This document shows positions 42,063 through 52,325 of a stretch of DNA of 64,000 nt, piece after piece. The DNA is from a bacterium (lineage in GTDB: Bacteria; SZUA-79; Acidulodesulfobacterales; Acidulodesulfobacteraceae). Under the pieces are notes generated by a model that searched no databases, was not told the DNA's origin, and saw only the letters and a list, made by a program, of their open reading frames with translations. Numbering within the stretch: the stretch's first letter is position 1; each line of letters begins with the position of its first letter. Location of the stretch: the NCBI GenBank assembly GCA_021818985.1, contig JAKASO010000006.1, positions 1-64,000 on the forward strand, written 5' to 3'. The translations under genes were made by a program, and so were the position numbers.

Positions 42063-43742
42063 GTGTATTTAATGGAAGCAAAAAAAGCAAAATGGGTCCC
42101 TGTCCTGCATTGCCATCTTCCATTCGTAAAACATCCGGAGATGGCCAAGTATCTTGAAGAAGAGTGGTATTTTGAGGCCGTATCCGAAACATATTTGCCG
42201 CTTTTGGAGGTTTTTGACGGGCTTGAAAGCGATAATGTAGATTATCATTTGACAATGTCATTAACGCCCACGCTTTTAAGTATGATGGCCGACGATTTTT
42301 TATCGGAAAGGCTGCAAAATTATATTAATGCCCGTTTAAAAGTGCTCGATGAGGAAGCATACAGAACCCAGGGAGACCCCGATTTTCATCCTGTTACCCT
42401 TTTTTACCGCAAAAGATTTCAGAGATGGGCGGATAAATTAAAAGATGGCGGCGGTAAATATGTTATAAACGAGTTTGTAAAGCATTATAAAAACGGACAT
42501 ATAGATATTATTACATCTGCTGCTACGCATGGTTTTTTAATTTTTATGGTGGGCGAACCTGAAGCGATAACAGCCCAGATAAAAGCTGGCATTGAGACCC
42601 ATGAGAAGCTTTTAGGGATAAAACCTTCAGGAATGTGGTTGCCGGAGTGCGGCTATACAAATGGTTTTGACGCCATTTTAAACAGGCAGGGATTGTTTTA
42701 TACCTTTTTGGACCAACACGGCATCGAAGCAGCTAACCCCGAACCGCCTAATGGATGTTTTTCTCCCATTGTTACACCCTTTGATGTTGTTGCATTTGGC
42801 AGAGATCCGGAGAGTTCGCGGCAAGTATGGTCGGCTCGTGAAGGATACCCGGGAACGCCTGTTTATAGGGAATTTTACAGGGACGTCGGCTTCGACCTTG
42901 ACCTTCCTCATTTAACGCCCCTTAAACACGGGAGCATAAAGACATTTACAGGTCTGAAATATTATGCGATAACCGGCGATGGAACGTATAAAGAAGCTTA
43001 TCGCCCCGGCGCTGCCAGAAGAATGGCGCATGAACATGCCGGACAGTTTGTCTATCACAGGGCGCTGCAGGGAGATTATCTTAAAGAAAAATTGGGTGAA
43101 TCTCCGGTGATCGTGTCCATGTATGATGCGGAGCTCTTCGGACACTGGTGGTTTGAAGGTCCATGGTGGTTAGAGGCTGTTTTCAGGCGAATGAACGAAA
43201 ACCCTTCCGTTGAAGCCGTTACGGCTAAAACTGTGGCAACTCAGACTATTACGGAATTAAACCAGGGCAATAAAGCAGGCGGTAAAAAGATTTGGAGAGC
43301 CCAGCCGTCTACTTCAACATGGGGAGGCGGCGGTTATTCCGAAGTATGGCTTAACGGAAAGAATGATGTGATCCAGCAATTTTTATCAGATATCGCGGCG
43401 GTACTTATTGATATTTGTAAAAACAGGTACAGTGAGGTAAAATATAAAAAAGTGTTGAACCAGTGCGCAAGAGAGCTTTTACTTGCCCAGTCAAGCGATT
43501 GGCCGTTTTTACTTTCTACCGGTCAGGCTGTTAGTTATGCAAAACGCAGGGTCAACGCACATCTTATAAGAGCGGAAAGATGCCTGTTGATGGCAATGGG
43601 AACTATACCTTTCGAAAAAAAATGGTTTGATGCTATTTCTTATAAAGATGATATATTTCCGTGGATTGATGCTTTGAGCCTGTATGGAAAAGATATATGT
43701 GAAAATGCCGGTATTGATGAAAATAAGGCGGTGGGGCATTAG
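42063..43742 (+). CDS. GH57 1,4-alpha-glucan branching enzyme
   Basis: A 559-residue GH57 enzyme. The five conserved regions are visible: HCHLPF near residue 16-21, GMWLPECGY with the nucleophile Glu195, YDAELFGHWW with the acid/base Asp355, and a C-terminal DUF1957 helical domain with SSDWPFL near 478. This pattern equals the archaeal/bacterial GH57 branching enzyme (TK1436 type), which introduces alpha-1,6 branches in glycogen. GTG at 42063 has a GAGAGG site 4 bases before it; an ATG at 42072 is the alternative start. It leads a block of three consecutive GH57 genes. Confidence 0.87.
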   Translation: MYLMEAKKAKWVPVLHCHLPFVKHPEMAKYLEEEWYFEAVSETYLPLLEVFDGLESDNVDYHLTMSLTPTLLSMMADDFLSERLQNYINARLKVLDEEAYRTQGDPDFHPVTLFYRKRFQRWADKLKDGGGKYVINEFVKHYKNGHIDIITSAATHGFLIFMVGEPEAITAQIKAGIETHEKLLGIKPSGMWLPECGYTNGFDAILNRQGLFYTFLDQHGIEAANPEPPNGCFSPIVTPFDVVAFGRDPESSRQVWSAREGYPGTPVYREFYRDVGFDLDLPHLTPLKHGSIKTFTGLKYYAITGDGTYKEAYRPGAARRMAHEHAGQFVYHRALQGDYLKEKLGESPVIVSMYDAELFGHWWFEGPWWLEAVFRRMNENPSVEAVTAKTVATQTITELNQGNKAGGKKIWRAQPSTSTWGGGGYSEVWLNGKNDVIQQFLSDIAAVLIDICKNRYSEVKYKKVLNQCARELLLAQSSDWPFLLSTGQAVSYAKRRVNAHLIRAERCLLMAMGTIPFEKKWFDAISYKDDIFPWIDALSLYGKDICENAGIDENKAVGH

Positions 43743-43757
43743 GGGATAAAGAAATAA

Positions 43758-45575
43758 ATGAATTTAGTACTATGGTGGCATATGCACCAGCCTGATTACA
43801 GAACGCCGGATGGGGATTTTATGCTTCCATGGGTTTATCTTCATGCCTTAAAAGACTATATTGATATGCCCTTAAATATTATGTCCGTTTCCGGCATGAA
43901 GGCAAATGTCAATATAACTCCGGTTTTGATTGATCAGTGGCAGGATTACAATTTAAAGATCGAACAAGCCCTTTCGGAATCCGATCGTAATAAATCCATA
44001 GAGTTATTGCCGAACCGCTTTTTAAAACCTTTATTAATGGATTCTTTCGATGTCGGCTGGCGCCGCTGGATGGCTAAGCATTACAGACAGTCTAATCCCG
44101 AAAGAATGATAGCAAGATTTGAGCACTATCAGAGCCTTGTCAATATTTCCTCCCAAAATTTTTCATTTAAATATCTTAACAATTCTTTTTACTCCGATCT
44201 TGCGGTGTGGTTTCATCTTGCATGGTGCGGCGAATGGATGAAAAAACACGATGATTTTATAAAATTTTTAATAAAAAAAGAGACCGCTTATACTCAAGAA
44301 GAAAAAAGGTCTTTTTTAAAAAGAATACTTAAGTGGCTTAAATACGGCTTAAGCCTTTACGGTCAGCCGGAGGTTAAAGGCGCTAACTTGCCTTTGTGGC
44401 CGCCTGAGTTTCCGTATCTGATCGAAAAAGAAACCTACCGCAAGCTTTTATCTAAAAATAAAGGCGAATATACCGTTACTCTTACGCCTTATTGTCATCC
44501 TATTTTACCCCTTCTTATTGACATACATTCTGGTGATATATCCGCCCAAATTTCTCAGGTCGAATATGAACCGCTTGATGTGGACGAATACCCAGAAGGA
44601 TTTAAAAGCGCTAAAAAACATATCGAAAGGCTTAAATATTACTGGTGGGAAGAAAACTGGGGGGAAGCTTATAATAATAACCTTCGAAACCCATTTTCAT
44701 TAGTAAAAGCAATCTGGCCAGCCGAAGGAGCAATTTCCGAAAAAACACTTGACATGTTCTCGGATGAAGGAATAGAAGTGTGCGCAAGCGGAGAAGAACT
44801 TCTTGCCATGTCTATGGGTGCAAATGTCCATGAATTTGTATCTTTTAAAGGTTGTGCGGTGATGCCGCTTTATCGCGTCTTTAGATGGAAAGAAACTCCC
44901 TTAAGGATTATCTTCAGGGATTCCGGTCTTTCCGATCTGATAGGTTTTACATATTCTAAATGGAGGGGCGACGATGCCGCAAACGATCTTGTAAACAAAC
45001 TTCATTCTATTGATGATTTTGATAAAGATGCCTGCGTAGCTATCATACTGGATGGAGAAAATGCATGGGAACACTATTATGAGAACGGTTTTTATTTTTT
45101 AAGGGATCTTTATAGTTTAATTTCGTCCTCTTCCAAGATCAATCCATTATCGGTAAAAGACATTGCTGTAACCGAAAATTGTATAAATCTTGATAATATA
45201 TATCCGGGTTCATGGGTTTACGGAAATCTTGCTATGTGGATCGGCGAAAAGCAGAAAAATGCCGCATGGATTTTGCTTGTAAATGCAAAAAAGATGTATA
45301 TAAAATGGGTTAAAATAGCCGATAACGATGAAAAGATACTAAAAGTCGAAGAACAGATGCTTAAATGCGAGGCTTCCGACTGGTTCTGGTGGCTTGGTCC
45401 GAATAATCCCTTATATATTCAATCTCAGATCGAAAAGGTGTTCAGAAAACACTTAAAAAATCTTTATATTATGATGGGGATAGAACCCCCCTCAGCGCTG
45501 GATAATTCTTTAGCAACGTCTGATTTAACTTTTGCCGAATTGGGGGGGGCCATGAAAAGAGGCAGGAAATCATAA
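43758..45575 (+). CDS. GH57 alpha-amylase-like glycoside hydrolase
   Basis: A 605-residue GH57 protein. MHQPDY near residue 9, the nucleophile Glu323 in AIWPAEGAISE and the acid Asp432 in ILDGENAWEHYYE correspond to conserved regions 1, 3 and 4. A helical C-terminus includes CEASDWFWWLG near 514. This subfamily acts on alpha-1,4 glucans (amylase, amylopullulanase or phosphorylase-like). The exact cleavage type cannot be told. It begins 15 bases after the branching enzyme and ends with its stop codon sharing a base with the next start. Confidence 0.82.
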   Translation: MNLVLWWHMHQPDYRTPDGDFMLPWVYLHALKDYIDMPLNIMSVSGMKANVNITPVLIDQWQDYNLKIEQALSESDRNKSIELLPNRFLKPLLMDSFDVGWRRWMAKHYRQSNPERMIARFEHYQSLVNISSQNFSFKYLNNSFYSDLAVWFHLAWCGEWMKKHDDFIKFLIKKETAYTQEEKRSFLKRILKWLKYGLSLYGQPEVKGANLPLWPPEFPYLIEKETYRKLLSKNKGEYTVTLTPYCHPILPLLIDIHSGDISAQISQVEYEPLDVDEYPEGFKSAKKHIERLKYYWWEENWGEAYNNNLRNPFSLVKAIWPAEGAISEKTLDMFSDEGIEVCASGEELLAMSMGANVHEFVSFKGCAVMPLYRVFRWKETPLRIIFRDSGLSDLIGFTYSKWRGDDAANDLVNKLHSIDDFDKDACVAIILDGENAWEHYYENGFYFLRDLYSLISSSSKINPLSVKDIAVTENCINLDNIYPGSWVYGNLAMWIGEKQKNAAWILLVNAKKMYIKWVKIADNDEKILKVEEQMLKCEASDWFWWLGPNNPLYIQSQIEKVFRKHLKNLYIMMGIEPPSALDNSLATSDLTFAELGGAMKRGRKS

Positions 45576-47629
45576 TGATCAATTTTTTACTGGGTTTTCA
45601 CTGTCATCAACCCGTGGGAAACTTTGAAAGCGTTTTTCAAGATATAAATGAAAAGTCATATCGTCCTCTTTTGAAGACAATGTCGCAATTTCCGGATTGT
45701 AAGTTTTGCTTGCATGTTTCCGGTATCCTTTTAGAATGGTGGAAGAAAAATGATCCGGGCCTCATCGACATTATTGCCGATGGCGTTCATAAAAGGAGCA
45801 TCGAGCTTTTGGGCGGCGGCTATTATGAACCGGTACTGGCATCTATTCCTTATCGCGACCGCATTAGCCAGCTAACTATGTTGAATAAGGCTCTTAAAAA
45901 ATATTTCGGGGTATATCCGAAAGGCGCATGGGTTACCGAAAGGATATGGCAGCCCGATCTTATTACGGCGTTATCCGAAGCCGGACTTAATTATGTTTTT
46001 CTCGACGATTTTCAATTTTTTCAAGCCGGCATCGGGAAAGACGAAATAGATAGTATCTTTATGACGGAATATAACGGAATATATCTCGATGTTTTTCCAA
46101 TACACGAACGTTTAAGATATAAGCTTCCGTTTGCTAACCCGGAGGAATCCGTTCATGAAGTCCGGTATATGGGAGAGAACTTACCCGTGCTTTCCGTAAT
46201 GGTAGATGACGGCGAAAAAATGGGTGGGTGGCCAGGCACATACGAGTGGGTGTATGGAAAAGACGGTCAACCTGGATGGCTGTTTAAGTTTTTAATGCTT
46301 ATGGAAGATAGGTCGAATAATATCAGGATGGAACTCCCATCGAAGTTATTACATATAATTAAAGAAAGAAAGCCCGTATATTTGCCTTTTTCAAGTTACA
46401 GAGAAATGGGGGAGTGGACGCTTCCGGTTAGTAAACGGCTTAAATATAATGCCGTAAAAGATAAAAGTCCAGATGCACCTTTATGTGGCGGGATATGGCA
46501 TAATTTTCTCATACGTTATCCGGAGGCAAACCTTATGCATAAAAGAATGCTTTATATTAGTAAAAGGCTTGAAAAACTTACCGGAGCGCAAAATTATAAA
46601 CGGGCGGAGCTGGAACTTCTTAAATCTCAGGCAAACGATGCGTACTGGCATGGTGTTTTTGGCGGGATTTATCTTCCGCATTTAAGGAGGGCGCTGCAAA
46701 AAGCCATGATAGCTTCGTCGGTTTATATTGATAAGATCGTAAAAATAAAGGGTGGCGGAATAATTGAAAAAACGGATTTTGATATTGATGGGGAGGAAGA
46801 ATATCAGTTGAGAAATAACTTCTGGCAAATTTTATATAAGCCTTCGACTATGGCGTTATTGGCATGGGATTACCTAAAGCCCGGCTTTCAACATGCGTTG
46901 GGCGACCTATTCTGCCTTCACGACGAATACGATATCGAAATACTGAAGAAAAAAATAAATGTCGAAAAAAATATTCAAGGCGTAAATAACGAAGAAAATA
47001 TTCCGCATACTATTCACAATGAGGTTGAACTGCCTTCGCGGCTGAGCGAGAAAATCCTTAAAACTTACAAAAGGCTTTTGCCGTCTTTTCAGATGCTATG
47101 GAACGAAAAGCCATTAAATTACAGTCTTAAATCCGTTAGAAAAAGAAAAAAAAATCTTATAATAAGCTCTTCCGGTTTTTTAGACGAAGGCGCCGTTGTT
47201 TCAATGGATCTTTTTATAAGTAAGACGCTGAATTATTTTTTTAAACTTGAAAGCAAAAATGCGGGAAGATTGGATATTTTTTTCAGATTTTGCCTGCCGG
47301 GAGGAGCGGGTCCCTCCACATATATAAAAATAGATAACCTCGATGTTTTTGGTCTTTCGGATGAAATTCCGGATAAATGGATCGAAAAAGAGATCATAAT
47401 CGCTGATTCTTACTGGGGATCATATTTAACATGTCTGATCGGTCCGATGATTTTATCCCCGTCTTTTGGTTACATTCCCGTAAATACCGTTTCTTTATCG
47501 GAAAGCGGTTATGAAAAGATCTTTCAGGGAGGAGAAATTAAGCTTTCGTGGGATATAAAAGAAGCAGGCATATACAAAATAGATCTTTCATGGCAAATAA
47601 AACAGTTTAAAATGGGTGGCGGAAGGTAA
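45575..47629 (+). CDS. GH57 4-alpha-glucanotransferase / alpha-amylase
   Basis: A 684-residue GH57 enzyme. The N-terminus FHCHQPVGNF, nucleophile Glu122 in AWVTERIWQPDLI and acid Asp211/Asp212 in MVDDGEKMGGWPG match the Thermococcus litoralis 4-alpha-glucanotransferase (residues 123 and 214 there). The C-terminal half (about 390-684) is a beta-rich DUF1926-like domain. It disproportionates malto-oligosaccharides in glycogen or starch turnover. It overlaps the previous gene by one base (TAATG) and abuts glgA without a gap, so the last genes are translationally coupled. Confidence 0.85.
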   Translation: MINFLLGFHCHQPVGNFESVFQDINEKSYRPLLKTMSQFPDCKFCLHVSGILLEWWKKNDPGLIDIIADGVHKRSIELLGGGYYEPVLASIPYRDRISQLTMLNKALKKYFGVYPKGAWVTERIWQPDLITALSEAGLNYVFLDDFQFFQAGIGKDEIDSIFMTEYNGIYLDVFPIHERLRYKLPFANPEESVHEVRYMGENLPVLSVMVDDGEKMGGWPGTYEWVYGKDGQPGWLFKFLMLMEDRSNNIRMELPSKLLHIIKERKPVYLPFSSYREMGEWTLPVSKRLKYNAVKDKSPDAPLCGGIWHNFLIRYPEANLMHKRMLYISKRLEKLTGAQNYKRAELELLKSQANDAYWHGVFGGIYLPHLRRALQKAMIASSVYIDKIVKIKGGGIIEKTDFDIDGEEEYQLRNNFWQILYKPSTMALLAWDYLKPGFQHALGDLFCLHDEYDIEILKKKINVEKNIQGVNNEENIPHTIHNEVELPSRLSEKILKTYKRLLPSFQMLWNEKPLNYSLKSVRKRKKNLIISSSGFLDEGAVVSMDLFISKTLNYFFKLESKNAGRLDIFFRFCLPGGAGPSTYIKIDNLDVFGLSDEIPDKWIEKEIIIADSYWGSYLTCLIGPMILSPSFGYIPVNTVSLSESGYEKIFQGGEIKLSWDIKEAGIYKIDLSWQIKQFKMGGGR

Positions 47630-49165
47630 ATGAAAAAGTTAAAAGACGATGTGTGGTTCGTGGCTGCCGAAATGGCTCCTTTAGTTAAGGTAGGGGGGCT
47701 TGGAGATGTGGTCGGCAGTCTTCCAAAGGAATTAATCAAATTCGGCATGAGCGTAAAGGTTGTTATTCCATCTTATAAGAGATTGCGTTTTTCAGATTTT
47801 ATACAATTAGAAGAGCTGCTTCCCCCGGGTAAGGTAATGTTTGGAGAGATACCGTTTGATTTCGGCATTAGAAAGGCAAGGACTAAAAGTGGTATTCCAC
47901 TCATTCTTGTAGAACAGGAGCATTTTTTTGGAAGGGACGATATATATGGTTCTCATGGTGGTGCCAGCGCATATAAAGATAATCTATGGAGATACTCACT
48001 TTTGGCGCACGCTTCGGTATATGCTATGAAAATGCTTGGAGCTCCGCGCATAGTTCATACTCACGATTGGTCTGGTGGCATCGTTCCCGCGGTTATCAGG
48101 CAAGTCTTTGGCGATGAGCCTAAGAGCCGTCCCGGGATCATTCTAACTATACATAATTTAGGCTATCAGGGGGTTTACCCCATAGACGATTTTTACGATA
48201 TAGGGATAGATTACAGGTTTAATTCGTCTTTGGCATACGAACATTTTGGGACTTTTAACGCTCTTAAAGGCGGTATGCTTTTGAGCGATGTGGTAACGAC
48301 CGTCAGCCCTACTTATGCGCGGGAGATTACCGGACAAGATATGGGTTTTGGTCTTGACGGGGAGTTAAGAAGAATTAGAGATAACGGCAGGCTTTATGGA
48401 ATATTGAATGGGATAGACGAAGAATACTGGGATCCGTCAACCGATAAATTTCTGCCGGAGAGATTAAAAGGCAAACCGAAAGTAAAAGGCAAGGAAACTT
48501 ATACTCTGCGCGATTACGGCAGGTGGAAAGAATTTAAGGAAAAGAATAAAACCGCCCTGTTTTCGGAAATTGGAGTTAAGCCGTCAAGTAACGGACAAGG
48601 AAGCCGTTTTCCTCTTCTGGGGGTCGTAAGCCGCTTAACGGAAGAAAAAGGAATAGATCTTTTTATTGATTCCCTGTTTAACTGGTGGGATTTTCCTTTT
48701 TGTGCGGTAATTCTTGGAAGTGGTAAGGACGTAATAGAAAAAAAGGCGGTTTACCTGTCAAATCAATTTAAAGACAGGGTTTATGTTAAAATTAACAGTT
48801 ATGATGAGGCATTTGCCCATAAAATATACGCTGCAAGCGATGTATTTGTTATGCCTTCGAGAACCGAGCCGTGCGGCCTTTCCCAGATGATATCAATGAG
48901 GTACGGCGACGTGGTTATTGCCGGCAATACGGGCGGCCTTCATGATACAATAAGCGATATTACCATAGATGAAGAAAAAGCAAACGGCATTCTTATAAAA
49001 CATATGGACATTAATGGTATCTTGTGGGCTATGCAAAAAATAAACAAACTTTTTCATAGCGGAGTTCATTGGAAGAGATTAGTTATAAATAGCGTTAATA
49101 AAGATTTTGACTGGAGTTTGCCGGCTTTAAAATATAAAGAATTATATGATAAAATTAAAAGCTAA
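47630..49165 (+). CDS. glgA: Glycogen synthase GlgA
   Basis: A 511-residue GT5 glycosyltransferase. The ADP(UDP)-glucose-binding KVGGLGDVVGSL lies at residues 20-31, VHTHDWSGGIVPAV near 141, SRLTEEKGID near 336 and the C-terminal EPCGLSQMISMRYG near 416. It elongates alpha-1,4 glucan chains and cooperates with the GH57 branching enzyme and glucanotransferase upstream. No glgC, glgP or GH13 glgB is in this window, so the nucleotide sugar donor supply lies elsewhere. It starts one base after the previous stop. Confidence 0.92.
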   Translation: MKKLKDDVWFVAAEMAPLVKVGGLGDVVGSLPKELIKFGMSVKVVIPSYKRLRFSDFIQLEELLPPGKVMFGEIPFDFGIRKARTKSGIPLILVEQEHFFGRDDIYGSHGGASAYKDNLWRYSLLAHASVYAMKMLGAPRIVHTHDWSGGIVPAVIRQVFGDEPKSRPGIILTIHNLGYQGVYPIDDFYDIGIDYRFNSSLAYEHFGTFNALKGGMLLSDVVTTVSPTYAREITGQDMGFGLDGELRRIRDNGRLYGILNGIDEEYWDPSTDKFLPERLKGKPKVKGKETYTLRDYGRWKEFKEKNKTALFSEIGVKPSSNGQGSRFPLLGVVSRLTEEKGIDLFIDSLFNWWDFPFCAVILGSGKDVIEKKAVYLSNQFKDRVYVKINSYDEAFAHKIYAASDVFVMPSRTEPCGLSQMISMRYGDVVIAGNTGGLHDTISDITIDEEKANGILIKHMDINGILWAMQKINKLFHSGVHWKRLVINSVNKDFDWSLPALKYKELYDKIKS

Positions 49166-49211
49166 AAACAAATATTTGTTTAGAAATACCGGAGGCCTTA
49201 ATTAATCTATT

Positions 49212-50642
49212 ATGAATTCTGCACTTCTTGCAAAAATCATTTCGATCTCCATTTCGAGCGTTGTTTTAATTATTTTATCATTAAAAAAGCCGAATTTAAG
49301 CGGTATTTTTGAAACCTTAAGTCTGTTCGGAATTTTTTTATTTGCCCTTTTTATCCCAATAAAAGACGGTCTTGCAATATTCGGAATGGTTTTTTCCATT
49401 ATTTTTTTTGTTGCATACCGTATTGCAAAAAGGGATATAGCACTGCCAAAGACCCCATTTAATTTGCCTATAATTATATATGTGTTTTTTGTCATTTTTT
49501 CCTTTCTTTTTACATACAGCTTAAAAAACAGCATAAATCAAGGCGGTGAAGTAGTTTACTTTTTTGTGTTCTTTTTCCTCGTTTCTGAACTTATGAGTTC
49601 TAAACCAAGAATTAAATTCATGCTATATACGTTTACCTTTTCCGTATCCGTTGCAATTATATATGGTTTTTTGCAAGGGTTCTTAATAAATGCGGCCCAT
49701 TCGGCCAACAGGGTGACCGGTCTTATAGGTAATTGGGACGGCTTTCCCGTTCAGGCATCTTACGGCATAATGCTTTTTCTGGCATTTTATATCCTTAGTT
49801 TTTCTGGTGTTAAACCTGCCGGTAAAACAGAAACTGCGCCTGCGGAGTACTTTTCCAAACTTAAAACCGGTAATTTTTTTGTGTTTTTAAGGTCAGCCGG
49901 TTTTTCATTGCTGATATTATTAGGGTTTGTTTCTATTATTTTTGCAAAATCAAGGTCTGCATGGATAGGACTTATTGCCGGAATTTTTACGATAATGTTC
50001 CTGAAATCTAAAAAGCTGTTTGTTTATACTCTAATAGCCGTTATTTTTATTAACGCTGCCAGTTTTTATACATCCGCAACATTTAGAAGCAGGGTTTTTG
50101 CGATGTTCAATCCAAAGGTATTGAATTGTGAGTCTGCAAGTCATGGCGATATCGAAAGCCATATTGCCCTGATCAAGTCCGCTGCAGCTGTATTTTTGCG
50201 TTTTCCGTTTACGGGCATCGGAGCAGGAGCTTTTTCTAGCTATTTTAATTCGCATAAAGATGTTCATTTTCCGTTTTATACAAACCGGAAAACAGGAAAG
50301 AAATACTACGATACTTATGACAACTGGCCCGAAAACGGGTATATGCAGACACTTTCGGAAACTGGGATTTTCAGTTTTATAGCGTTAATGTGGCTATTTT
50401 TTCTGGGCATAAAAGAGCCGTTTAGGTTATTTAAAAATTCTAAAGATAAATGGATAAGAAAAATCTCCGTAATGACTGCCGGTATAAGTTTAGTGTTTTA
50501 TGGTTCTTTTTTAGGAATTTCCAATATGTCTAACAACGAGCTTACAGATCTATGGCTTTTTTTCCTTGCTATATTTGCTTCTGCGGTAAATTTACAAAAG
50601 AAATATTCTTTGGAAACGGTAATAAATAGAGATGGCAAATAA
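49212..50642 (+). CDS. O-antigen ligase/polymerase-family membrane protein
   Basis: A 476-residue protein with about 11 membrane helices and a large periplasmic loop (about residues 290-390). The Wzy_C core with FAKSRSAWIGLIAG near 240-255 (catalytic arginine region of the WaaL/Wzy fold) and PENGYMQTLSETGIFSF near 375-391 is typical. It ligates or polymerises surface polysaccharide. The following sugar transferase gene (48 bases) suggests a surface-glycan pathway. The specific product is not deducible. Confidence 0.75.
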   Translation: MNSALLAKIISISISSVVLIILSLKKPNLSGIFETLSLFGIFLFALFIPIKDGLAIFGMVFSIIFFVAYRIAKRDIALPKTPFNLPIIIYVFFVIFSFLFTYSLKNSINQGGEVVYFFVFFFLVSELMSSKPRIKFMLYTFTFSVSVAIIYGFLQGFLINAAHSANRVTGLIGNWDGFPVQASYGIMLFLAFYILSFSGVKPAGKTETAPAEYFSKLKTGNFFVFLRSAGFSLLILLGFVSIIFAKSRSAWIGLIAGIFTIMFLKSKKLFVYTLIAVIFINAASFYTSATFRSRVFAMFNPKVLNCESASHGDIESHIALIKSAAAVFLRFPFTGIGAGAFSSYFNSHKDVHFPFYTNRKTGKKYYDTYDNWPENGYMQTLSETGIFSFIALMWLFFLGIKEPFRLFKNSKDKWIRKISVMTAGISLVFYGSFLGISNMSNNELTDLWLFFLAIFASAVNLQKKYSLETVINRDGK

Positions 50643-50690
50643 AACGTTTAAATGCTTTAAAGAATACAGCCGATTTTACTTTATGATATT

Positions 50691-52067
50691 ATGATATTGC
50701 AAAAAAGCAAAATATTAGCCCAATATCTTTATATATTGGATATATTTTTCATTATTTTAGCCTTTTTTGTTGCCTATCTCACCGGCAGGATACTTGACCC
50801 CCTTTTTTTAGGACACGGGCTTTATCGGATTAACGATTATTTATGGCTTATTTTTCCGGTAGCCGTTATATGGTATATCCTTCTTTATCTATTTGGCATG
50901 CATAGCAATATTTCTAATATAGGCATAAAAAAAGAGGCCGTAAAAAGCTTTGAACTCACGGCAATTGCTATAATTCTTATATACGGCATGTTATTCATGT
51001 TTAAAATCACATACATTTCAAGACTTTTTATAGGATATTTTGCGGTTTACGGCTTTTCATTTCTTATTGTTTCTAATTATATTGGAAGGAATCTTGCCAG
51101 GAGATTTAAGCGGCGCGGCTATTCCTACAGGACGATACTCATTGTAAGCGATGACGGAAATTCTGGGAGAATAGAAAAGACGATTAAGGCTAATGAATAT
51201 CTTGGGCTGAAAATTGCGGGCATAATGGAAAAAAATGGTATTGCCGATGTTCCCGATTTTGTCCTTAAAAACCCTGTTGACGAGGTGATATTTGATATTA
51301 ACGGCGAAGATATCAATAAAATTAAAGACCTGACCCTTCTTCTCGAAGAAGAGGGGATCACCGTGAAGATACTAACCGATATTATTCCGTTTAAATATTC
51401 AAAAATAGCATTTGAAAGGGTAGGCGATCTGCCAATGCTTTCTTTTTATACCGCTCCCGAAGACGAGGTTCTTTTGGTCGTAAAAAGATTTATGGATATT
51501 ATCGGTGCGACCATAGGTATCGTAATATTTTCAATTCCTGCGTTAATTATTGCAATTCTTATAAAAGCTTCGACTAAAGAGCCTGTTTTATATAAAAGTA
51601 AGAGGGTCGGTCTTCATGGACGGCTTTTTACGTTTTACAAGTTTACGACGATGGTCGAAAGTAGCAATGCATTGAGAGAAGAACTTATGAAAAAATATAG
51701 TTCAAGTGGGATAGAGTTGCGAATTAAAGATGATCCGAGGCTCACCTTTATAGGCAAAATATTAAGGAGGGCCAGCCTTAACGAGATACCACAGTTTTAC
51801 AATGTTCTAAGGGGCGATATGAGTCTTGTCGGTCCTCGTCCGCCTATGCCCGACGAGGTTGCAAAATATACATTAAGCCAGAGAAGAAGACTGTCAATGA
51901 AGCCCGGAATAACCTGTTTGTGGCAGGTAAGCGGCAGAAACGAATTAAGTTTTGAGGACAAGGTTGCTTTAGATCTTAAATATATTGATAACTGGTCTTT
52001 AAAACTTGATTTTATAATACTCCTTAAAACTATACCGGCTGTTGTATTTGCAAAAGGCGCCATGTAA
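50691..52067 (+). CDS. Polyprenyl glycosylphosphotransferase (WcaJ/UndPP-sugar transferase family)
   Basis: A 458-residue protein. Four membrane helices at about residues 10-135 with a nucleotide-binding-like domain (140-230) form the N-terminal CoA-binding-like half, and the catalytic bacterial sugar transferase domain runs from about 265 to the end: VKRFMDIIGATIGIV, YKSKRVGLHGRLFTFYKFTTM, DPRLTFIGKILRRASLNEIPQ, LVGPRPPMPDE and KPGITCLWQVSGRN. It transfers a sugar-1-phosphate to undecaprenyl phosphate, the first step of surface polysaccharide assembly. Confidence 0.88.
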   Translation: MILQKSKILAQYLYILDIFFIILAFFVAYLTGRILDPLFLGHGLYRINDYLWLIFPVAVIWYILLYLFGMHSNISNIGIKKEAVKSFELTAIAIILIYGMLFMFKITYISRLFIGYFAVYGFSFLIVSNYIGRNLARRFKRRGYSYRTILIVSDDGNSGRIEKTIKANEYLGLKIAGIMEKNGIADVPDFVLKNPVDEVIFDINGEDINKIKDLTLLLEEEGITVKILTDIIPFKYSKIAFERVGDLPMLSFYTAPEDEVLLVVKRFMDIIGATIGIVIFSIPALIIAILIKASTKEPVLYKSKRVGLHGRLFTFYKFTTMVESSNALREELMKKYSSSGIELRIKDDPRLTFIGKILRRASLNEIPQFYNVLRGDMSLVGPRPPMPDEVAKYTLSQRRRLSMKPGITCLWQVSGRNELSFEDKVALDLKYIDNWSLKLDFIILLKTIPAVVFAKGAM

Positions 52068-52325
52068 AAGTTTTTATTTACTTTTTTCGTTTTTTATACT
52101 AATATTATATTAAAATATTAAAAATCTATAACGCTTTTTGATTTAAAGAACGTTTTTCGCTTCTTTTTTTGTTTATTTATTTATTGTTCAATTTAAACTA
52201 ATCTCAACGATTCCTTAGTAAATATTTAATTTTAATCTATTAACTTAATTGACTTACTTATATTAGGCTACTTATGTTATCAAACAGGAATATTAGGCAA
52301 TATTAGTATTTAAGTGGGGGGAACT

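Noticed and set aside
52261-52313. Repeat TATTAGGC ahead of aconitase as an operator
   Set aside because: Only short copies in an A/T-rich stretch with no dyad symmetry; too weak to report.
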